From: a virus
Length of the DNA: 36,213 bases
IMG/VR virus record: IMGVR_UViG_3300021962_006383
Span: 1 to 36,213 of that record
Strand: one strand, 5' to 3'
Shown: piece by piece, positions 8,250 through 16,484 of the stretch
How positions within the stretch are numbered: position 1 is the stretch's first letter
How the letters are laid out: every line of letters starts with the position of its first letter
Program-made: the position numbers and the translations under genes
Notes under the pieces: model-generated
What the model saw: only the letters and a program-made list of their open reading frames with translations
Database searches by the model: none
What the model was told of the DNA's origin: nothing

Positions 8250-8644
8250 TATTCTGCTTTTTGTTCGTCAGCCTTGCTCATTGCTCGTGCAAGACCATAT
8301 TTGGTAATATCTCCAGCAAACATCATTAACTGTAGAGCCATTCGTTCCATTGTGACCACTATATTCTTTTTGTCTACAAAATAAGGACAATCTACGAATT
8401 CATCTAACCAAAGATAGGTTTGTGGAGTGAATATGATCTTATCTGGAAATTTGATAGTGTAGGTTTTTATGTCTAGTTTATTAACTGTTTCTAATCCCTG
8501 TTTGGTCAGCCTTAGCGAACGTGCTTGATAGGATTCACGCACATTCTGCCACCAGGTATAATAGTTGGTTTTCACACTCTCATCGTGAATAGGCAGTTCT
8601 AGCAATGTCATAAACGTGCGAGTATACGCAGTCTTTGTATCCAT
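8249..8644 (-). CDS. Conserved 131-aa phage protein, unknown function
   Basis: Contains YYTWWQNVRES and LRLTKQGLETVNKL, then KIIFTPQTYLWLDEFVDCPY, a pattern I associate with small conserved proteins of marine T4-like phages without a known role. No membrane segment or catalytic motif is seen. It lies in the run from the 5' nuclease to the radical SAM gene (10681 to 6348), 9 bases after the next upstream gene. Confidence 0.72.
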   Translation of the reverse strand: MDTKTAYTRTFMTLLELPIHDESVKTNYYTWWQNVRESYQARSLRLTKQGLETVNKLDIKTYTIKFPDKIIFTPQTYLWLDEFVDCPYFVDKKNIVVTMERMALQLMMFAGDITKYGLARAMSKADEQKAE

Positions 8645-8653
8645 TACTGTTAA

Positions 8654-8941
8654 TTATCGTCGGAATTTGTCGCCTGTTTTTAATAGATACACACCAAACT
8701 TGTCGGTCTTGTGCTGGGCATTCAGTTTCTTTGCTAGGTTCTCTGCGTGTCCTGGATTGGAGAAACTGACCTTCTTGTACTTAGGACCTGGATAGTTAGA
8801 AACCAAACTGGATGTTTTTAAGTTAACAGGTTTACCATCGTAAAACACTGCCCATATTCCTTCAGCGGCAAGAACTTCGTCCTGCTTGTAGGTTTCTTTA
8901 TTGCTGGTTGATAACAGCACTGTAGGTTTTGGTCTGCTCAT
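8654..8941 (-). CDS. Conserved 95-aa phage protein, unknown function
   Basis: Starts MSRPKPTVLL and contains AEGIWAVFYDGKPVNLKT, YPGPKYKKVSFSNPGHAENL and a basic C-terminus. I recognise the pattern as one shared by marine T4-like phages, where it has no assigned function. The highly conserved middle suggests a small globular protein rather than a membrane or secreted one. It is transcribed with the 5' nuclease gene. Confidence 0.75.
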   Translation of the reverse strand: MSRPKPTVLLSTSNKETYKQDEVLAAEGIWAVFYDGKPVNLKTSSLVSNYPGPKYKKVSFSNPGHAENLAKKLNAQHKTDKFGVYLLKTGDKFRR

Positions 8942-8974
8942 TTTGGTAACTGTATTTACCAGAAATTGTATAAC

Positions 8975-9226
8975 CTACTCTTTACTGAAAACTCCGCCGT
9001 CCATTTCAAGGTTGATCGTTTGAGACTCTTTTGCTGTTTTTAATGCTTCAATAATCTCTTCTTGTACGGAAACTAGTCTAGTCATTGTTTGTGACAAACT
9101 CTGAGCAAGAGCATCTGCTTCGCTGATTGGAAGAGTCATTACCTGTTGATTTTTAGCTCTAGCCACTCTGTGTTTGGCTATAAAATCTTCAATGGGTTGA
9201 GTTTGTACTTTGTTCTTTGATAGCAT
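8975..9226 (-). CDS. Unknown 83-aa helical protein
   Basis: Mostly alpha-helical by composition, with a likely coiled-coil segment ALAQSLSQTMTRLVSVQEEI near residues 40-60. No recognised motif. Its start overlaps the upstream gene by 38 bases in another frame, which is longer than most overlaps here; the Met at 9226 is the only good start. Function unknown. Confidence 0.62.
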   Translation of the reverse strand: MLSKNKVQTQPIEDFIAKHRVARAKNQQVMTLPISEADALAQSLSQTMTRLVSVQEEIIEALKTAKESQTINLEMDGGVFSKE

Positions 9227-9698
9227 TGTTTAATACCTGTTGCATTTCTATTTTGGTTTTGATAGGTCCTTTAAAAGGATATCTCTGTAGTGTAATTACC
9301 TTTGGACAGTAGGCTTTTCTCCAACCTTTTTCAAAACAGATAATGTAATAGCCTGCACAAAAAAGACTCTTAGATTTGGGTGCTTTAGTGTATATGGGCA
9401 ACTGTTTCTGTACATCAAACATTGGGTTGTATGGTTTTTGATTTACGGGATACCCGTATACTTCGTGTTCAGTTTCCTCTGTTTCAATAATCTCTGTTAT
9501 AGGTTTAATATCATTATTAAAAAGACTCACACCAAACTTATCATACAGTGCTTGTTCTGTTGCAAACTCTTCTCTCTTGTCTCTTTTGCTCAAAAAGATC
9601 CAGCCGTTATTTTCTTGTTTTTGTAGAGTGCCTATTTTTTCGCCATTCTCTTCCACAATCCAGAAACGGTCTTTTACAAGTGTTTTTGCATTTATCAT
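9189..9698 (-). CDS. Conserved 169-aa phage protein, unknown function
   Basis: The N-terminal half (to about 60) looks like a small beta-domain with FWIVEENGEKIGTLQ; the C-terminal half contains PIYTKAPKSKSLFCAGYYII, GWRKAYCPK and LQRYPFKGPIKT. The second half is a pattern found in conserved proteins of T4-like cyanophages without a known role. Two cysteines (FCAGYY and YCPK) could bind metal, but two alone are not a zinc finger. It overlaps the 5' nuclease gene by 4 bases (ATGA), so a link to replication is reasonable. Confidence 0.75.
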   Translation of the reverse strand: MINAKTLVKDRFWIVEENGEKIGTLQKQENNGWIFLSKRDKREEFATEQALYDKFGVSLFNNDIKPITEIIETEETEHEVYGYPVNQKPYNPMFDVQKQLPIYTKAPKSKSLFCAGYYIICFEKGWRKAYCPKVITLQRYPFKGPIKTKIEMQQVLNNAIKEQSTNSTH

Positions 9699-10681
9699 CC
9701 TGCCAACCTCGCATTAAAAGGTTCAACATATAATTGTGCTTGATCTGTAATTTTTACTAGATCGTATTTGGCACAGAACTTCATAAAACGTATACCCACT
9801 TGACTAATCTCTTTGCTTTCTGCTTTGGCCTGATCTATAGTCTGATCTAATTCTTGTACAATAGCCTCTGGTTGTGCGTGTAAATCAACCAATTGCATAT
9901 TTCTTGTGTAATCATCTAATACTCTGTGCTCTTGTCCGTCAGCGTCTACCCATTTGCTTAACATTAAATTATTCCAGGCATAGCCTTTTGAATTTTTATC
10001 TTCAAATGCTTCTGTTAGTCCTACTTTGTTTTTTGTACCTTTAGTCCTCACACCTGGATATGCTGAAAATATATTGTCTGAAGGGTCACCTCTCATTGCT
10101 TTTTGAAACAACAACCAATCTGGAGCATCTAATCTTTTAGGTTCTTTAGTTTTTTTGTCTAATATAGGTTTGCCTTTTTTGTCAAATACTCCGTCTATTC
10201 TCATAGTCTCCTCAGTAACACCGTTGTACTGTGATACTCGTTCTGAAACGAGCTGGTTTAAATCTTTGTCTGTGCTAATTATAACACATTTTTGATCAGG
10301 ATGCCGATCAATCCATCGAGCAATAAGATCATCTGCTTCTACTCTTGGGTTTTGTAGCACTGTGGCATTGGTCTTAGTTTTTATAAATTCACAAAAATCA
10401 TCGTAACATTCCCAGAACAGTTTATTTTCTTCCTGCTCGGTAGGACTCATAGCATCTATGGTTTCTTTCCTGTTTCTTTTATAGGGAGGATAATAATCCT
10501 TACGCCAACTACGACCTTCCAAACAGAACACAAGATGTGAGCCATCAAAATCTGCCCAGGCTTTTTTGATAGAGTTTAATGTGATGTGCATTGCAAGTCC
10601 AATTTTTTCAGATGTGTCACCACGAAAAACGTGTCTTGCTCTAAAGAATGTGTTAGCTGTGTCTACTAGGATGTGTGTCAT
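9695..10681 (-). CDS. rnh: 5'-3' nuclease, T4 RNase H/FEN-like
   Basis: 328 aa, close to T4 RNase H (305 aa). It would remove RNA primers and flaps behind the replication fork. Metal-binding acidic residues of the PIN/FEN fold are visible: Asp7 in LVDTANTF, the PRVEADDLIA helix, and IISTDKDLNQL. PYKRNRK is the usual basic loop, and FQKAMRGDPSDNI with a following GVRTKGTKNKVGL is the helix-hairpin-helix region. The start is firm because Asp7 needs the N-terminal strand. A strong promoter lies so close that the mRNA should begin at the start codon. Confidence 0.87.
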   Translation of the reverse strand: MTHILVDTANTFFRARHVFRGDTSEKIGLAMHITLNSIKKAWADFDGSHLVFCLEGRSWRKDYYPPYKRNRKETIDAMSPTEQEENKLFWECYDDFCEFIKTKTNATVLQNPRVEADDLIARWIDRHPDQKCVIISTDKDLNQLVSERVSQYNGVTEETMRIDGVFDKKGKPILDKKTKEPKRLDAPDWLLFQKAMRGDPSDNIFSAYPGVRTKGTKNKVGLTEAFEDKNSKGYAWNNLMLSKWVDADGQEHRVLDDYTRNMQLVDLHAQPEAIVQELDQTIDQAKAESKEISQVGIRFMKFCAKYDLVKITDQAQLYVEPFNARLAG

Positions 10682-10687
10682 TATACA

Positions 10688-10716
10688 ATTATAGCATTAT
10701 TTTTTTATTGCGTCAA
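10688..10716 (-). promoter_or_regulatory. Sigma70-like promoter giving a leaderless 5' nuclease mRNA
   Basis: TTGACG (10711-10716), 17-base spacer, TATAAT (10688-10693), then 6 bases to the ATG at 10681. Transcription should start at or next to the A of the ATG. The -35 box lies inside the 3' end of the upstream gene. Confidence 0.75.
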
Positions 10717-11431
10717 CGTATGCTTGTTGTATAATGTCTAATTCAACAGAAATATTACCTTTTTGATATTGTTCTATATGGTGTTGGGTATGCAATATAT
10801 GATTATGTTTATACCAAGTTTCATATATTTCATTAAAATCATTTAAATTTATATTAAATTTAAAAAATTTACTTAATTCTATAATTTGTTGTTGTAGAGT
10901 TTCTTTTAAAAGAAAGTTAGATAATGGAAAAAAATATAAGTTATTATGCTTTACACCTGCGAAGTTTTTACGCTCATTGTCGTGTTTTTTTGCTCCACAC
11001 TCGTTTAAATTTTGAAAAGCAAGTTGATAACCAGTTTTTATACTAATGTTTTTTTCTTTACAGATTTTTGGAAAAGAGGACCCGTTTTGAGTTAAAAAAT
11101 TAGAAATTGAGTTTTCGTCAAAAAGATCTGTTCCTGCATCACCTGCTCTATACAAACACGATCTTTCCCAGTATACTATTTCGTCTTCTATTGTAATCAT
11201 AATAGCATCTTTATTTTTATTTGTTTCTAAAAATTGTTCAGTTTGTGGGTCATCAATAAAAATAAATTTTCCACTTTTTTTATAGGGTAAATGAGATGCT
11301 CCTAAATTATTAAATGGCAACGTATCTATATTTGGAGTGTCTGTACATAATCGGTCAAGGAGATAGCACAAGAAGTGCCCGTGTCCTCCGCTAATATTTA
11401 ATACATATATTGGTTGGTGATCAAGGTTCAT
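10697..11431 (-). CDS. Sulfotransferase-like P-loop protein, AT-rich
   Basis: 244 aa. The N-terminus YVLNISGGHGHFLCYLLDRL fits the strand-loop-helix of sulfotransferase-type nucleotide-binding folds, and FIFIDDPQTEQ and IMITIEDEIVYWERS could be later strands; there is no true Walker A. Assignment is therefore tentative. Composition is strongly A+T-rich, like the next gene, with many Asn and Lys codons. It overlaps the SGNH-like gene by 11 bases. A role in modifying glycans is possible given the other transferases around it. Confidence 0.45.
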   Translation of the reverse strand: MNLDHQPIYVLNISGGHGHFLCYLLDRLCTDTPNIDTLPFNNLGASHLPYKKSGKFIFIDDPQTEQFLETNKNKDAIMITIEDEIVYWERSCLYRAGDAGTDLFDENSISNFLTQNGSSFPKICKEKNISIKTGYQLAFQNLNECGAKKHDNERKNFAGVKHNNLYFFPLSNFLLKETLQQQIIELSKFFKFNINLNDFNEIYETWYKHNHILHTQHHIEQYQKGNISVELDIIQQAYVDAIKK

Positions 11432-12098
11432 TTTTAAATTTATTAATTTTATTGTCTATATTAAATTTTAAAAACTCTTTGTTAATTTTACTAGCCAAAT
11501 ATATTTGGTAGAATTTGTTTGGTGTAATTGGAATTTGATCTTTATTGTGAAATCTGTAATATTCATTTTGTTTATAATCATCTATTATATTAAAGTTTAA
11601 ATCTAAACAGGTTAATTTATCAAATAATGGATCATCAAGTTTAAGAGGAGTTCCTAAAATAACAAGTAATGGTAGATTTTTTTCTTTACATATCTTTTCT
11701 AGTAATATTAATTTAATTGCTAAATTTTTTTGTTCAAGTTTAGGGCTGTATAAAAATTTGTAGTATAACTGTTTTGAAATATGATCTTCACTAACAGAAC
11801 TTGGCCAATAGTCCAACCAAGAATAATTTCTTAAACTATCGTTTTTCATAATTTCGACGTTATTTTTGTTTAGTTCAACATCTAATTTTTTAAAACTTGT
11901 AAGTTGACAAATGACGTGAGTGTATTGTTTTTTATTTGATAAAATATTATCAATTAATAAATTACAGATTAAATCGTTAGTAATACCTGGCCCTGTTTGA
12001 TCGTCTATTGGTACTTTACAAAGTTTTAAAACTTTAACCCATGTGGGTAATTGGCCTTTGGCAAAAGATATGCCACACCCGCTGACTAAAACGGTCAT
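11421..12098 (-). CDS. SGNH/GDSL-hydrolase-like protein, AT-rich
   Basis: 225 aa. Features that suggest the SGNH fold are an early VSGCGISFAKGQLPTW block, a following GPGITNDLICNLL block (the G-x-x-N step) and a YTHVICQLT strand; the usual nucleophile serine would lie in the first block. No clear C-terminal DxxH is seen, so activity is uncertain. These proteins often remove or add acyl groups on sugars. Only 11 of 60 bases in 11461-11520 are G or C, marking it and its neighbour as an AT-rich cassette. Confidence 0.45.
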   Translation of the reverse strand: MTVLVSGCGISFAKGQLPTWVKVLKLCKVPIDDQTGPGITNDLICNLLIDNILSNKKQYTHVICQLTSFKKLDVELNKNNVEIMKNDSLRNYSWLDYWPSSVSEDHISKQLYYKFLYSPKLEQKNLAIKLILLEKICKEKNLPLLVILGTPLKLDDPLFDKLTCLDLNFNIIDDYKQNEYYRFHNKDQIPITPNKFYQIYLASKINKEFLKFNIDNKINKFKNEP

Positions 12099-12415
12099 TA
12101 ACTAACTTCGGTCTTGCCGTCGTTTCTTCTGTTGATTTGAACATATCCGCCAGCAACATCACCTAGTCCTTGTTCATTGCCAATGGTTTTACACAATGAC
12201 TGAAACCAAACATCTACTATCTGTTCTTCTGTTTCGCCTTGATAGCCATTTTGTTGTAGCATATTAACAAATTCAGAATTCCAATCTAATTCAAAAAACC
12301 CATTTCTAGGATTGTCTGGATTAACATTTACACTAATAACTTTAACCATAGGCTCTTCGCTTTTGGTTTTTTTAGTTTTGTTTTCAGTTTTCTTTGTGGT
12401 TTTTTTAACTTTCAT
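12098..12415 (-). CDS. Small protein with Lys-rich N-terminus
   Basis: 105 aa. Residues 1-20 are a Lys/Thr run; the rest is a compact domain, VKVISVNVNPDNPRNGFFEL then YQGETEEQIVDVWFQSL. Not recognised, though the domain looks conserved. The ATG at 12415 lies 6 bases below a good -10 box with no Shine-Dalgarno, so it should be read from a leaderless mRNA. A second in-frame Met at 12349 would remove the Lys-rich part and is an alternative start. Confidence 0.7.
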   Translation of the reverse strand: MKVKKTTKKTENKTKKTKSEEPMVKVISVNVNPDNPRNGFFELDWNSEFVNMLQQNGYQGETEEQIVDVWFQSLCKTIGNEQGLGDVAGGYVQINRRNDGKTEVS

Positions 12416-12421
12416 ATCTAT

Positions 12422-12450
12422 AGTATATAGTATTTTTGTTTTTCTGTCTA
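12422..12450 (-). promoter_or_regulatory. Sigma70-like promoter giving a leaderless mRNA
   Basis: TAGACA (12445-12450), 17-base spacer, TATACT (12422-12427), then 6 bases to the ATG at 12415. It would drive the 105-aa, SGNH-like and sulfotransferase-like genes. Confidence 0.6.
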
Positions 12451-13107
12451 TATTTTTCTAAGAACAAAATACTTCCTTTGATTAGTGTCGTCACGAATGT
12501 CCAGTATTTTCAATCCGTGCTTTTCTGCCTGTTCTATGATGAATGGCACATTCCAGGCGAAGAACTCAATCCAACGAGCCTGTGGTTTATCGTGTTGTAC
12601 ACCTGGATTGACACGGAAAAACATGGTGCCTCCTTTTTCCAGCAGATTCACACATTTATCAACTTCGGCTTCAATTTTGGATCTAGAGCCAAAATTTACA
12701 GAACCCAAACATAATATAACGTCATACCGTATTTTAGTTTGGTAATCCTGTAGAGCAATTTTCCAGTCAGCGTGAGCATTGTAGGGATCTATGCCCGTAA
12801 GGTGCTTTATTTTACCTTTGAACTCGTTGTATCCACACCCAACGTCCAACACTGCTCTTGGCTTCAGAGAGTTGACTTCATCAATGAGTTGTAGACCAGA
12901 GTATTTCCATTTCTTCATATCCATTTGCCAGTGTTTGGAAAAGTATTGGTCCAGCACTAGATTATCAATGGCTTCTACGTAATCTTCCAGTCGTTCATAT
13001 TTTTTATGGATCTCAACATCAAATGTTTCTTTGATGTATTCTGGAGTAATTCGTTCAATTTTGTTTTGAGAATATGTCAGCAGTTCTGCCAGTATCTTTT
13101 TATTCAT
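12448..13107 (-). CDS. Class I SAM-dependent methyltransferase
   Basis: 219 aa. The SAM-binding motif I is AVLDVGCGYNEF (about 85-96), motif II is LTGIDPYN, and the strand YDVILCLGSVNFG followed by LLEKGGTMFFRVNPG completes the Rossmann core. An N-terminal helical extension of about 80 residues precedes it. The substrate is unknown; position after a sulfotransferase-like gene suggests a small-molecule or glycan target rather than DNA (no DNA-methylase NPPY/DPPY motif). Confidence 0.82.
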   Translation of the reverse strand: MNKKILAELLTYSQNKIERITPEYIKETFDVEIHKKYERLEDYVEAIDNLVLDQYFSKHWQMDMKKWKYSGLQLIDEVNSLKPRAVLDVGCGYNEFKGKIKHLTGIDPYNAHADWKIALQDYQTKIRYDVILCLGSVNFGSRSKIEAEVDKCVNLLEKGGTMFFRVNPGVQHDKPQARWIEFFAWNVPFIIEQAEKHGLKILDIRDDTNQRKYFVLRKI

Positions 13108-13109
13108 TG

Positions 13110-13715
13110 CTATATTTTACAGTAAACTTCGCAGTCTGTAAACCTTAAATAATTTTTTGGTTTATTGATGCCTAACATTTCTGCGAGATCTAGATTGTTG
13201 TGAATGGAGTATAAACGATGTTGTTCTTTGAAGGTGATTATTGCTTCGTTCTGAATTTCGATCTGATGTCGCATAACCAAATCATTTTGATACCAATGAT
13301 AGTTAGGATATGTGATATCCCAGCCCCCGGCTTCTTTCCACCAATCAAAGCAGTCTTCATTATAACGATATACTAATACAATAGGATCTGGAAATAATAC
13401 ATTAATTTTACCAATGTGTTCTGATAAGACGTGACTTTTTATAATTTTGTTTGGACCTGGCTCTAAAAAAGCAGAATTAAACATCTCTATGAGATCTGTC
13501 TTTGATAGTGTATCAAACTGTTCTAATTTTCCTCCAAATTCCATACCTGGATCAAAGTAACTGCCCAGATGCATTAACTCTTTGGATTTTAAATTGTGAT
13601 ACAATCTTTCCTGTGAGTAGTCTGAACGGTTCACGGAATCGCTAAAATAGATACTTTTGGCCACACCGCTCCAGCGAGAACCAGGTGCACCTACTAGGAA
13701 TATGTAATCGTTCAT
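13110..13715 (-). CDS. Sulfotransferase-like protein
   Basis: 201 aa. The N-terminus FLVGAPGSRWSGVAKSIY resembles the 5'-phosphosulfate loop of PAPS-dependent sulfotransferases; KIIKSHVLSEHI and IVLVYRYNEDCFDWW match the following strands, the second being the 3'-phosphate-binding strand where Arg is expected (YRYN). It is shorter than most cellular sulfotransferases (about 250-300 aa). It overlaps the small membrane gene by 4 bases and precedes the methyltransferase by 2. An acceptor cannot be named. Confidence 0.6.
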   Translation of the reverse strand: MNDYIFLVGAPGSRWSGVAKSIYFSDSVNRSDYSQERLYHNLKSKELMHLGSYFDPGMEFGGKLEQFDTLSKTDLIEMFNSAFLEPGPNKIIKSHVLSEHIGKINVLFPDPIVLVYRYNEDCFDWWKEAGGWDITYPNYHWYQNDLVMRHQIEIQNEAIITFKEQHRLYSIHNNLDLAEMLGINKPKNYLRFTDCEVYCKI

Positions 13716-13939
13716 CGTGCTATGTAGTATATATAGATCAACACAGGTATGATAATAAAAAATTGTGGAAGAAAATTAAGGATTATCGATTTCTCTTTCC
13801 ATTTATATCCCACATACACCCAACCAGCGGCACCCAACATCTGTACAAAACTGTTCCATGGTGTTACACCTGCGACGTGCAACACCATAGCAATTAGAAT
13901 TAACACAGCACTGGTGTATTTTACAACAGTAACCTTCAT
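13712..13939 (-). CDS. Small membrane protein next to TctC
   Basis: 75 aa with two or three membrane segments (about 8-24, 31-46 and 53-73). It is transcribed directly after TctA and TctC (4-base overlaps), where tripartite tricarboxylate transporters carry the small subunit TctB. TctB is about twice this length with four segments, so this is either a minimal stand-in or an unrelated small membrane protein of the type common in marine Alphaproteobacteria. Confidence 0.6.
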   Translation of the reverse strand: MKVTVVKYTSAVLILIAMVLHVAGVTPWNSFVQMLGAAGWVYVGYKWKEKSIILNFLPQFFIIIPVLIYIYYIAR

Positions 13940-14979
13940 TTGGTTAGTGCCTCTTTGTACACTGTGTTATATCCCAATTGATTTTTACCAAAGTCAGATA
14001 AGGTTTTCAGTGCTTGTGGAGTGATGAACGTTTTCAATTTCCTCACTGCCGCATCGCCCTCCGAACCGGTCCTCCATTGATACTTGCCCACTTTCTTTTC
14101 TATTGCGGCAATGGATTGAGGATCAGCCAGCATCTTGTCTAAAGCATCAATCAACTTTTGTTTGTTGGGATTGCCCTTGTTCACCCAGAATGCTTTCTGT
14201 AGTGCATCTCTCCAGCTCTTGACCAATCGATAGGCATCGTAGAAATCGCCCTTGGGTTCTTGCCCCCAGGTCTTTTTGTACAGCTCTTCAAATGTGGGTG
14301 CTGAGAAGTTGGGATCCTTTTCGTGCTTGCCTGTGTTCACATTCAACAAACCATGATGGAACCAAGTGAACGCTATTCCATCCTCGGCCAACGGTTCCAC
14401 GTGCTTCTTGTAGGCGGCGGGATTTTCTCTGGTGGCATTCAAATCACCCCTGCGAAATGCCAGTCGTCTCTCAGATCCCGTCATGCCTTTAACCCACACG
14501 ATCTTTTCTGCAAACACCTGATTGTAATCTGCTCCCGGTCCTCCCAACAGCATTGTGATTGCCATTATCTCCGGTGTCATTCCCGATCCCGCCGCGAACC
14601 TGATTGGTCCTTTCCGTGTGTCGGCGCCCTTCCTGGAACCCACGATGATGTTGAGATTCATCTGTCCCACCGATTCCCAATCTAGATAGTTGTAGTCCAC
14701 TGGCTCAACGAGATAGGATATTCCATTGCCACCGTGTGATACCAATATGGTTTTATCATCAAATCTCAGTGTGTTTTGAAACTCATTGGGACCTGCTTGG
14801 TCTCGAGCTCCCGGTTTGTACACAAGATTGATCTTTTCTCCCAGGTGCTTCTCCCATTCTTTGACCACTATCTGTGCCCATACAGATGTTCCATCTGATG
14901 GTTTTTGTGGCACGATCAACGTGTAATCCGCCACTGCCACTGACGTCATCAACATCAGTGCTGTGATTATTCTAAACAT
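13936..14979 (-). CDS. tctC: Tripartite tricarboxylate transporter substrate-binding protein
   Basis: 347 aa with a clear signal peptide (MFRIITALMLMTSVAVA, cleaved before DYTLIVPQ), so it acts in the periplasm. The mature part follows the TctC plan: a KPSDGTSVWAQIV strand-helix, then INLVYKPGARDQAGPNEF, the ligand loop of this family, and ISYLVEPVDYNYLDWE. It would hand a carboxylate to TctA. The segment is rich in G+C (34 of 60 bases at 14041-14100), unlike most of the window, which points to acquisition from a bacterium of higher GC. It overlaps tctA by 8 bases. Confidence 0.85.
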   Translation of the reverse strand: MFRIITALMLMTSVAVADYTLIVPQKPSDGTSVWAQIVVKEWEKHLGEKINLVYKPGARDQAGPNEFQNTLRFDDKTILVSHGGNGISYLVEPVDYNYLDWESVGQMNLNIIVGSRKGADTRKGPIRFAAGSGMTPEIMAITMLLGGPGADYNQVFAEKIVWVKGMTGSERRLAFRRGDLNATRENPAAYKKHVEPLAEDGIAFTWFHHGLLNVNTGKHEKDPNFSAPTFEELYKKTWGQEPKGDFYDAYRLVKSWRDALQKAFWVNKGNPNKQKLIDALDKMLADPQSIAAIEKKVGKYQWRTGSEGDAAVRKLKTFITPQALKTLSDFGKNQLGYNTVYKEALTK

Positions 14980-16408
14980 AATCTATTCTACTCCTTTTGG
15001 TTATGCCCCAATATCCCAACATTATCACACACAGCATTATTGTTAAGAAGATGGGTCTCGTGACCAACTCTCCCGGTGTGTGCAATGCGATGAGCTGATA
15101 GGTGAGGCTGTAGATCCTATCACTCAACAGGAATCCAATCAGCAGTGCTGGACGGCTGAATTGAAATCTTTTACATAGCAGACCCAGTGCGGAACAGATC
15201 GCCAACATCGCGATGTCCTGCCAACTGCCTGTGTATTGCAGTGTGGCCCACACAATGGTTGCTATAATGAATGGAAAATAATAAACGTAAGGCACTCGTG
15301 TCACCCAGCCTGCGAAGTAGGCCAGGCCATAGCAGATCATAGCAGTGATCACGGTGCCCAATAAGAATGCGTATGTGAGGCTGTCAAATAATTTTGTATC
15401 ATAGAATGTGTCAGGAGATCCCAGGTCTATGCCCACATAGAGAAATAGTGCCATCAGGATGGCGGCGAATGGTGCTCCCGGTATGCCGAACAGCACAGTA
15501 GGAATGAATGACGCGGCCTTCTGGGCATTGTTGGCTCCTTCGCAACCAATTACCCCTCTGATGTTGCCCCGGCCAAAACTCTCTTTGGGATTGGAGGCCA
15601 CTGTGGCTCCATAGGCTAACCAGTCCGCCATCGCTCCTCCCAATCCTGGCAGTAGTCCTATGAATGATCCAATGGCACCGCCACGCAAGGAATCTCTCCA
15701 ACAATTAACAGTATCTCGAATACCTTGTAGAATACCCTTAGTAGATCCTTGTAAATTTTTATGAGAAATTGTCTGTTTCCTTTTGACCCAACCTTCCCAT
15801 AGTTCTGGTATAGCAAACAAGCCTGCTACAAACGGCAATATCTGTACACCATCTTCAAGATATCTCCAACCCGCTGTGAAACGTGGCACGTTGTTCACGT
15901 CCACACCTATCAGTCCAACGAATATGCCCAGTGCTATGGCCAGTATGCTCCTAACGTATTTTCTTGTGGAAACAAATCCCACAGTGACGAATGCCAATAT
16001 GACCAATGCCCACAGTTCAGGTATGCCCATGAACATCACAATCTTTGTGTAGTAAGGTAAAAACAGAAATGTCAGAGATCCAAATAATAATCCATTCAAT
16101 GTAGACGAAGTGATTGCGGCTGACAGTGCTCTGGATGCTTCACCATTCCTCGCCATAGGAAAGCCGTCCACCATGGTAGCGGCCGCAGAGTTAGCACCAG
16201 GTATACCCAACAGCACACCTGAAAAAGAATCACCGGTTGTGGATGAGGCAACGACAGCAACACAGAAGATCACACCCAAATAAGGATCACTCGCAAAGTA
16301 GGGCATGAATCCAAACAGTGTTATCAATCCTGTTGTTGCTCCAGCGGCTGGTATTAGGCCAATGATTAAGCCATAAACAATACCTGCCAGCAGTATAGCA
16401 AGTTCCAT
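14972..16408 (-). CDS. tctA: Tripartite tricarboxylate transporter large membrane subunit
   Basis: 478 aa, normal for TctA (about 500), with about 12 membrane segments. The two family signatures are present: GLIPAAGATTGLITLFGF near the N-terminus and GLLPGLGGAMADWLAYG in the middle, plus TGDSFSGVLLGIPGANSAA. With TctC it should import a di- or tricarboxylate using an ion gradient. It leads a tctA-tctC-membrane protein-sulfotransferase-methyltransferase run. No Shine-Dalgarno lies before the ATG. The 76 bases upstream (16409-16484) hold no promoter I can support. Confidence 0.88.
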   Translation of the reverse strand: MELAILLAGIVYGLIIGLIPAAGATTGLITLFGFMPYFASDPYLGVIFCVAVVASSTTGDSFSGVLLGIPGANSAAATMVDGFPMARNGEASRALSAAITSSTLNGLLFGSLTFLFLPYYTKIVMFMGIPELWALVILAFVTVGFVSTRKYVRSILAIALGIFVGLIGVDVNNVPRFTAGWRYLEDGVQILPFVAGLFAIPELWEGWVKRKQTISHKNLQGSTKGILQGIRDTVNCWRDSLRGGAIGSFIGLLPGLGGAMADWLAYGATVASNPKESFGRGNIRGVIGCEGANNAQKAASFIPTVLFGIPGAPFAAILMALFLYVGIDLGSPDTFYDTKLFDSLTYAFLLGTVITAMICYGLAYFAGWVTRVPYVYYFPFIIATIVWATLQYTGSWQDIAMLAICSALGLLCKRFQFSRPALLIGFLLSDRIYSLTYQLIALHTPGELVTRPIFLTIMLCVIMLGYWGITKRSRIDYV

Positions 16409-16484
16409 ATTAATTTGTTTGGAGTTATGTTGTGAACTTCACTAGGAGCGTTACAACAAGATATATGTATTAATTATCTAACTT

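Noticed and set aside
14323-14685. 120-aa plus-strand open frame opposite tctC
   Set aside because: Shadow of tctC, which has a signal peptide and family motifs; G+C-rich coding often opens such frames.
15411-15704. 97-aa minus-strand frame inside tctA
   Set aside because: Out-of-frame shadow of a TctA signature region with no domain sense.
16409-16484. Promoter or riboswitch upstream of tctA
   Set aside because: No matching -35/-10 pair at normal spacing, and the short inverted GTTGT/ACAAC is too weak to call.
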